From assembly GCA_024760905.1 (NCBI GenBank), contig CM045733.1, forward strand, positions 14,667,501 through 14,731,500: DNA of 64,000 nt, written 5' to 3'. Below, one piece after another: positions 59,886 through 64,000 of the stretch. Each line of letters opens with the position of its first letter. The stretch's first letter is position 1. The position numbers and the translations under genes are program-made. The stretch comes from Plotosus lineatus. Its lineage: Eukaryota; Chordata; Actinopteri; Siluriformes; Plotosidae. The notes under the pieces were generated by a model that saw only the letters and a program-made list of their open reading frames with translations, had not been told where the DNA came from and did not search any database.

Positions 59886-61631
59886 TGTGTGTGTTTGTGT
59901 GCGAGACAGGATGATAAGCATCGTGTGACATCTATGAGGTCCTGTGATCTGGAGAAAGCATTTCTGACAGACAAAGCTGAGATCATGGTTATAAAGGGCA
60001 ACAGACATTACTATATCAGTTTTGAAGGTAAAAAAAAAAAAAAAGAATATCTACCGTTGTTTTGTGTTCAAAGGCTGATCAAAATCAGAGCTACCATTTC
60101 ATGCAAACAGCTGTCGGTGGGTGGGTGGATGGAGGTCTTGCACATAGGTGCGCAGCAAGGCTGGCAACACCAAATAACTTCCATCAACTCCAGTACATTG
60201 ATTTGTTAAAAGGTGGGGTGGTTGTTGCACAGCCTACTACCACACCTCTCTCTTGCTTGTCAACCTTAAGGCACATGCCGAGCATTGGAAGATAATTGCA
60301 ACCGATTTGGATGCAGCCAGAAGTCCGAGAGGTCACCCATGGCCGAAAGGCCAGGCTGTCTATGGTGCACCTGTCAGCACAGCTGGTGGAGCAGGATCGG
60401 GCTTTTGGGGGTGTGAAAGGACATAAGACTCGAACCAGCCCTTGGGTCCCAAATCCACTTCTCTGACTATTAGGTTTCGGCTGCACCAACAATAGAATCA
60501 TTTATTGTTTGCTGAGGAGGGACGTTGAGTTGAGGGATGCTATTCAATTTAGTCTTTGAGGCAGGTTATTGTTTTATTACATATTACTCAGGAACAAGTG
60601 CAAAAAAAAATTGCTGTAAACTGTATGTAAGTCCCATTTCCATTAGCCAGTTTCTTAAAGTTTGGTCACAGACGTTGACTCCAGTTTCCTTGCATTTGTT
60701 CCTCATTTGTTTTGCTGTACATTTTCTGTTTTCAAGACATATTGCTTTAAGTTTTCTGTCTTGACACTTTGATGTCTTCCATGGTCAACCAGTATGCTTG
60801 CCTTTAACAACCTTCTCATGTTGTTTGTACTTGGTCCAGATTTTGGACACCGCTGACTGCGAATAAACCAACATCTTTTGCAACATTGCGTGATGATTTA
60901 CCTTCTTTGAGAAGTTTGATAATCCTCTCCTTTGTTTCAATTGCATTCTCTCGTGTTGGAACCATGGTTCATGTCAATCCACTTGGTGCAACAGCTCTCC
61001 AAGGTGCGATCACTCCTGTTTAACTGCAGACTAACGAGCAGATCTAATCTGAAGCAGGTGTTGTTTCAGGAAAGGGAATTTTACAGGGTGATTCCATATT
61101 TTTTTCCTCGTGTTGGATGATTCCATAATTTATTCCCCCACTTGGTCTAAAAAAGTAACTATTATTGACTACCACATTTTTTTTCTTGATTTCTTTTCGT
61201 GTTTCTTAAAGCTAGAAAGTTGCCATTTGAAATTACTTTAGTTTTGTGTCATGTCTTGGATCTTCTTTATTTCTTCAAAATTAAACAACTGAATGAACAT
61301 CCTCCGAGACTGGTGATTCCATAATTTTCACCAGGGGTTGTAAAATATTTTAAAACACATGACAGGAAAGCTGGAGGGATTTTTAATGGTTTTGATTAAA
61401 CATTGAAAGATTGATTACAGTCTGCACAACATGAGGGTTTTTTTTTTGTGTGTGTGAATTGAATTTTAATTGCATTTGGAAGCTGTTGGGCCGACACACT
61501 GTAATTAACATTAATAACTTTTTGTTACAGATATGTACCAGAGAAACCCCAAACATAACACCAAGAGGAAAGTACGACGGCGGCCATGCTTTGTATCTAT
61601 TAGCGAGGTGGAAAAACAAGTCTCGCAGTGA
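44976..61631 (+). CDS. PARP12/ZC3HAV1-like CCCH zinc-finger, tandem-WWE protein lacking the ART domain
   Basis: Exons: 44976-45304, 51470-51605, 54976-55231, 59181-59276, 59399-59525, 59609-59777, 59910-60027, 61531-61631. They give 443 codons plus TGA, in frame at all junctions. Residues 1-75 form the winged-helix-like N-terminus of this family. CCCH fingers are C79/C87/C90/H94, C96/C104/C113/H117, C157/C170/C176/H180, C182/C190/C196/H200 and C261/C269/C275/H279. Two WWE modules follow (about 283-340 and 350-430), and the chain ends [20 protein letters not shown]. In PARP12 this point leads into the ADP-ribosyltransferase domain, which is absent here; no such exon is visible before 64000. 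The family recognises RNA through the fingers and ADP-ribose through WWE, in stress and antiviral responses. The finger 3-5 sequence looks closer to PARP12; the absence of the ART domain recalls the short ZAP isoform. Confidence 0.9.
45330..50500. repeat. About 5.1-kb CA-rich minisatellite array in intron 1
   Basis: This is a tandem array of variable-length units in the first intron of the PARP12-like gene. Subregion 1 (45330-45935) repeats cgtcctgtacattacaccga plus (CA)n. Subregion 2 (about 45950-48960 and most of 49000-49920) repeats cacactgtcctcctcctaca plus (CA)n. Subregion 3 (49915-50395, with single units at about 48970 and 49180) repeats ctgtgcattaaactgtcctc plus ttccgacacaca. Because no unit contains a frame-independent stop, long His/Thr/Pro/Ser frames (e.g. 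45101-50041) and Val/Cys frames on the minus strand arise. They are not genes. Confidence 0.95.
50500..51469. other. Rest of PARP12-like intron 1
   Basis: SINE-like pieces at about 50530-50660 and 50740-50980 (ttaatcctaattagggttgt, agctcgccaggccatcgtag). A (GA)n stretch is at about 51247-51280 and (CT)n before the acceptor ctttag. Confidence 0.65.
51470..51605 (+). CDS. PARP12-like exon 2 (end of CCCH 2)
   Basis: This exon is 136 nt. It encodes [20 protein letters not shown], then [21 protein letters not shown]113 and H117 complete finger 2. The LLLQNDPxLLPE phrase is typical of PARP12. Donor gtgaaa is followed by (CA)8. Confidence 0.95.
52196..52425 (+). mobile_element. LINE 3'-end remnant
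   Basis: It encodes [20 protein letters not shown], then a diverged [13 protein letters not shown], echoing the C-terminal end of LINE copies A and B, and ends ccccggatcaagcggaagaa. Confidence 0.6.
52497..52945. mobile_element. Tigger-like MITE, CAGGGATCCCTC family, complete
   Basis: The left end CAGGGAGCCCTCACTTTCCA and right end aatggcgagggatcactg are flanked by TA at 52495-52496 and 52946-52947. About 450 bp. Confidence 0.87.
53430..54173. mobile_element. Tigger-like MITE, CAGTGGTACCTC family, complete
   Basis: The left end CAGTGGTACCTCACCTTACG and right end cgtaaagtgaggtaccactg are inverted repeats with TA on both sides. It is uninterrupted and serves as the reference copy for the broken ones at 9733-11289 and 7155-7302. 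Confidence 0.88.
54180..54975. other. PARP12-like intron, A-runs
   Basis: Poly-A tracts at 54440-54466, 54543-54564 and 54680-54730 lie among otherwise unrecognised sequence. The acceptor is taaacag. Confidence 0.55.
54976..55231 (+). CDS. PARP12-like exon 3 (CCCH 3 and 4)
   Basis: This exon is 256 nt. It encodes [20 protein letters not shown], then [26 protein letters not shown] and a helical tail [20 protein letters not shown]. Both fingers are complete. Confidence 0.96.
55232..55725. other. PARP12-like intron, nothing recognised
   Basis: Unique-looking intron sequence with no exon signal. Confidence 0.5.
55839..56050. repeat. About 100-bp inverted repeat (foldback)
   Basis: cgaaagtaggcacttgtcgt at the left and acaagcgcctactttcg at the right pair along about 100 bp arms; the centre is near 55945. 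Mismatches are scattered. It lies just upstream of the BED-like fragment. Confidence 0.8.
56161..56442 (+). pseudogene. BED-finger-like transposase-derived fragment
   Basis: The first frame (56167-56340) reads [20 protein letters not shown], then [16 protein letters not shown]. After a one-base shift the next frame reads [20 protein letters not shown], then [14 protein letters not shown], ending at a donor-like gaggtaatt. The CxxC...H pattern suggests a BED zinc finger of a hAT-like element. Assignment is tentative. Confidence 0.45.
56643..58227. mobile_element. Tigger-like MITE, CAGTAGGCCC family, with SINE insertion
   Basis: The left end CAGTAGGCCCTCGACATTTG and right end tcgagggcctactg are flanked by TA at 56641-56642 and 58228-58229. 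Removing the SINE leaves about 1.2 kb, the size of the copy at 9886-11084, with matching interior blocks (gagcagctcagccacgcccc). Confidence 0.9.
57567..57920 (+). mobile_element. tRNA-derived SINE with 15-bp target duplication
   Basis: The head ggcagtggtggtctagtggt (A box), gggttcgagtccc (B box), and 3' end gctgtggcgactcccgagta then agccgaaag plus (GACA)n. It is flanked by GGCACTTCAGAGGAA at 57552-57566 and 57921-57935. This is the best-preserved copy of the family also at 28632-28990. Confidence 0.93.
58230..59142. other. PARP12-like intron, nothing recognised
   Basis: AT-rich. No exon, and no transposon I can name. Confidence 0.5.
59143..59173. repeat. (TG)n at acceptor of PARP12-like exon 4
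   Basis: A TG tract then ttttatag, directly before the exon. Confidence 0.9.
59181..59276 (+). CDS. PARP12-like exon 4 (CCCH 5, first part)
   Basis: This exon is 96 nt. It encodes [20 protein letters not shown], then [12 protein letters not shown]. It leaves G before donor gtttgt, a weak but usable donor. Confidence 0.88.
59399..59525 (+). CDS. PARP12-like exon 5 (CCCH 5 end, WWE 1 start)
   Basis: This exon is 127 nt. It encodes [20 protein letters not shown], then [21 protein letters not shown]275 and H279 close finger 5; YKWEV and GWRDL are the first WWE strands. Confidence 0.94.
59609..59777 (+). CDS. PARP12-like exon 6 (WWE 1 end, WWE 2 start)
   Basis: This exon is 169 nt. It encodes [20 protein letters not shown], then [20 protein letters not shown] and WIEYG. 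The RRLST-SSVTKP phrase is shared by PARP12 and ZAP. The 83-nt intron before it is one of the shortest here. Confidence 0.96.
59845..59884. repeat. (TG)n upstream of PARP12-like exon 7
   Basis: A TG tract 25 nt before the acceptor gacag in a 132-nt intron. Confidence 0.9.
59910..60027 (+). CDS. PARP12-like exon 7 (WWE 2)
   Basis: This exon is 118 nt. It encodes [20 protein letters not shown], then [15 protein letters not shown], the C-terminal strands of WWE 2. It leaves one base before gtaaaa. Confidence 0.93.
60230..60490. repeat. Unclassified repeat-like intron sequence
   Basis: gactcgaaccagcccttggg and surrounding words look like a decayed SINE head in minus orientation. Family not identified. 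Confidence 0.4.
60580..61341 (-). mobile_element. Tc1-like transposon, one end only
   Basis: The outer end at 61341 (ttttcaccaggggttgta) and subterminal repeats gtgattccataatt and tgattccatatt are typical of one vertebrate Tc1-like family. The minus-strand interior holds the transposase N-terminus. The other half is missing. Confidence 0.8.
60600..60965 (-). pseudogene. Tc1-like transposase N-terminal fragment
   Basis: From ATG at 60965 (minus strand): [33 protein letters not shown], the helix-turn-helix recognition part. A frameshift follows and the catalytic domain is absent. Confidence 0.8.
61531..61631 (+). CDS. PARP12-like last exon with stop
   Basis: This exon is 101 nt. It encodes [20 protein letters not shown], then [13 protein letters not shown] and TGA at 61629-61631. 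The RRRP motif closes the WWE region. Acceptor is ttgttacag. Confidence 0.92.
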
Positions 61632-62929
61632 AATAACACGCACACACACACACACACATATGCATGCACATGTATGTATAACTACTGATACGATTCTGTA
61701 CAGCACTGAGTGACAACCCATGGTGTCCTTTGACTAGTGAGTATACTCACACTGCAGTTTTTGTAATCATAAACTTCATTTTAGCATTGGTTCAGTGGTT
61801 GTAAAACTGCCAGAATACTATGATGACAAAAAATGTAATATGTAAGAAATCTGTTACGTTTTCTACAAGTATATTTTAAGACCATATTAATGGGGTACTG
61901 CTTCAACCAAACATTTATTATGGCCAAAGTGAGTCACTGCCCAGATATTGTTAATTGTAAATAGTTAGATTTATTAGTATATCCATTAATTTTTCGTTTC
62001 GAACACCAGTGCAGCACCCAACCTTGCCCCTCCTCCACCCGGATTTGAGTGTTTGTCCTGGATGACCTGTTTGGCTTCCTCCTCCGGTTTATGTTTTATG
62101 TTCTTTCAACTCTCTGTGCCTCCTCTGCTCTGATTGGCCTGAAATATCTTTGGCAAGATGTAAGGCCAGCTAATCAGAAGGCCCAGCGTGCTGTGACATA
62201 CTGAAGCCCCTCCTCCAGCTCTGGGGGGGGGGGGGGGGACCCTGTGAAAATCATGCCAACTCAAACAGCCCAGAGGGAAAAACTAGTGCTGTCCCTGTTG
62301 TTTGACATTGTCTGCAATAGCTATTCAACAGCTATTGGTAAAAGACCCCCCCCGCCCCCAAAAAAAAAAAAAAACAGACAGACAGAGCATAATTTCTCCC
62401 TTTAAAGGATACCGAGTCATTCAACACAAAAGCATACATCCTTTAGAAATCACCATTTTCCAGCCATGCTTGGCTTCAAGCCAGGAAGTAAACTTGTGCG
62501 ATTTTGCTTGGAGGGCTGGTTCTCTCTTCTTACTTGTCAATCACTATGACATTCAGCTGACAGTCGTGATCACTGAGCTCATGTATGAGGAAGTTGGCTG
62601 AAGGTCGTTAGATCTGCCACCTGAGCAGATGCATTTCAGTGGCATTACATGTCTCGGAGGATGCGTGTTCGTGTCTGATTCTGTCCTCGTCAGCCACCGA
62701 CCAGGCCGGGTTACTTCAATGAGTATGGGTTTTGGTGACTTCTGGTGGTACACCTGCAGCTATTGCCACCAGACCAGATGACCACTCTTCTGGTGGATTT
62801 TCAATTCTCTGCCTTTCTTAGAACTTCTTGCATTCTTGCATACAACACACTGTTCATTGGTTGCCTTCTGTAACAAAGTTCCCGGATCCACCCGGCTGCC
62901 GTGGGGGGAAAAAAAAAAAATTATATATA

Positions 62930-62985
<56 letters not shown>

Positions 62986-63660
62986 TTTTCCCCCCACTGT
63001 TATAACGGGGCTTATGACAGAAAAATGCTTAAATCATAGAATCCATAGGACAGGTTCAAAATTGAAGTACTCAAAGTGGCTGAATGTGAAGAATTGGGGG
63101 GGGGGGTTTGGTACAGCATGCTCTCTTCTCATTGGGAATATGTTGACACTCCTGGCAATATTCATTGTGCACAAGTGATTGTAAGATACTGCTACCAGGA
63201 TGGATTACCTGTATGTACTTTTATGTCTTAAAGTATGGTTTTAATTGCCCATGCTGCAGTTCATGATGTCATAAATAACCTGTCACTGAATTTCCAGTTT
63301 ATGTCCAGGTGATTAAATGTCTTTCAACATTGCTAGACACCATCATAACCATGAAATCTCCACCTGAAGCTCATCAAGAATAACAGATGTTTGACCATAT
63401 TCATCTGGTAGAATGCAATAGGAAAAGGGGTGTGGCTACCATATCATTGACTTTACCTCTTGGCTACATTTCACAAATTTGAGAAGAAAAAACTATTGTG
63501 TACTGCCAGGTTGACAATATAGTACTGTACGTGTAGATCTATTTTGTCTTCATTTTGTATTTTGATTTGGAATATTGTCAAGCTATTTTTTATGAAATAT
63601 ATTGTTTTCTGTCGTCTGTAACTATCAAATAAACATCTCCCTGCTCTCTTTTATTGTTTT
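61632..63660 (+). other. 3' UTR of PARP12-like gene (inferred)
   Basis: Noncoding sequence with a (CA)n run at about 61639-61659, poly-G at about 62224-62239, (TA)n at about 62940-62978 and AATAAA at 63628-63633 in an AT-rich context. No ADP-ribosyltransferase sequence appears in any frame. Confidence 0.5.
63628..63633 (+). terminator. Polyadenylation signal AATAAA
   Basis: A hexamer 2.0 kb after the stop, followed by TTTTATTGTTTTTT-type sequence. Confidence 0.5.
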
Positions 63661-63720
63661 TTAAATTATCAATAACCATACAGACATGCTGCACTCAGTG
63701 TTATCATGACTCTTTAATTA

Positions 63721-63762
<42 letters not shown>
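63721..63762. repeat. (CT)n(TA)n
   Basis: CT then TA dinucleotide tracts near the window end. Nothing else is recognised from 63660 to 64000. Confidence 0.85.
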
Positions 63763-63763
<1 letters not shown>

Positions 63764-64000
63764 ATTTTTTTTTCTCTCTTTCTCTCGTTTTATTCGTCCC
63801 TGTGCACTTTACATGGCTGCCAATGTTATAGTATGAGCACTAGGTGGTGTCCGTGCAGTGATTGAAGAAATTAGACCAAGATATACAAAAAAAAATGAGC
63901 TCATGGTAATACTGGGATTCTTAAAGGTGGAATTACTCGGACAGAATATATAAGAGAACCTGTCCTGTTTTGAGTGACGTGGGATAGTGAGATTATAAAT

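Noticed and set aside
61632..64000. Missing ADP-ribosyltransferase exons of the PARP12-like gene
   Set aside because: I read the available frames for ART-type motifs and found none; the region looks like 3' UTR.

Overview
The window is nuclear genomic DNA from a ray-finned (teleost) fish. Vertebrate genes are split into short exons with GT-AG introns. The introns and spacers are full of fish-type repeats: Tc1, Tigger-like and hAT DNA elements, tRNA-derived SINEs, non-LTR retrotransposons, and long (TG)n, (CA)n and (TA)n tracts. There is no bacterial or organellar content, no CRISPR array and no functional RNA gene that I can support. Nearly all long open frames are retrotransposon fragments or stop-free simple repeat.

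Layout. Positions 164-33607 (+) hold the 3' 26 coding exons of sbf1 (myotubularin-related pseudophosphatase MTMR5), 1,275 codons plus stop. They run from the end of the DENN/SBF2 region through GRAM, the inactive myotubularin domain, a coiled coil and the C-terminal PH domain. The DENN exons lie upstream of the window. The sbf1 3' UTR probably ends near 35600. From 35600 to about 44900 is intergenic DNA made mostly of repeats: a minus-strand L2-like LINE, SINE pieces, a second copy of the LINE found in the sbf1 intron, and a MITE-like element ending about 215 bp before the next start codon. Positions 44976-61631 (+) hold a complete eight-exon gene, 443 codons plus stop, for a PARP12/ZC3HAV1-like protein. 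It has five CCCH zinc fingers and tandem WWE domains, but the reading frame stops where the ADP-ribosyltransferase domain should start. Its first intron contains a tandem array of about 5 kb made of CA-rich units. The rest of the window (61632-64000) is its 3' UTR or flank.

The two genes lie head to tail and no shared function is evident. SBF1 is a membrane-trafficking/phosphoinositide adaptor; the PARP12/ZAP family binds RNA and ADP-ribose in antiviral and stress responses. The most notable non-genic structure is (a) a three-level nest of TA-flanked transposons at 9351-11361, resolved by intact copies elsewhere in the window, (b) a hAT element at the same site inside two copies of one Tigger-like element, (c) (TG)n tracts at the polypyrimidine-tract position of many 3' splice sites, including one intron with matching (CA)n and (TG)n at its two ends, and (d) the 5-kb array. 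Exon boundaries were set by eye from reading-frame continuity, splice consensus and remembered similarity to vertebrate SBF1 and PARP12; no alignment was run.
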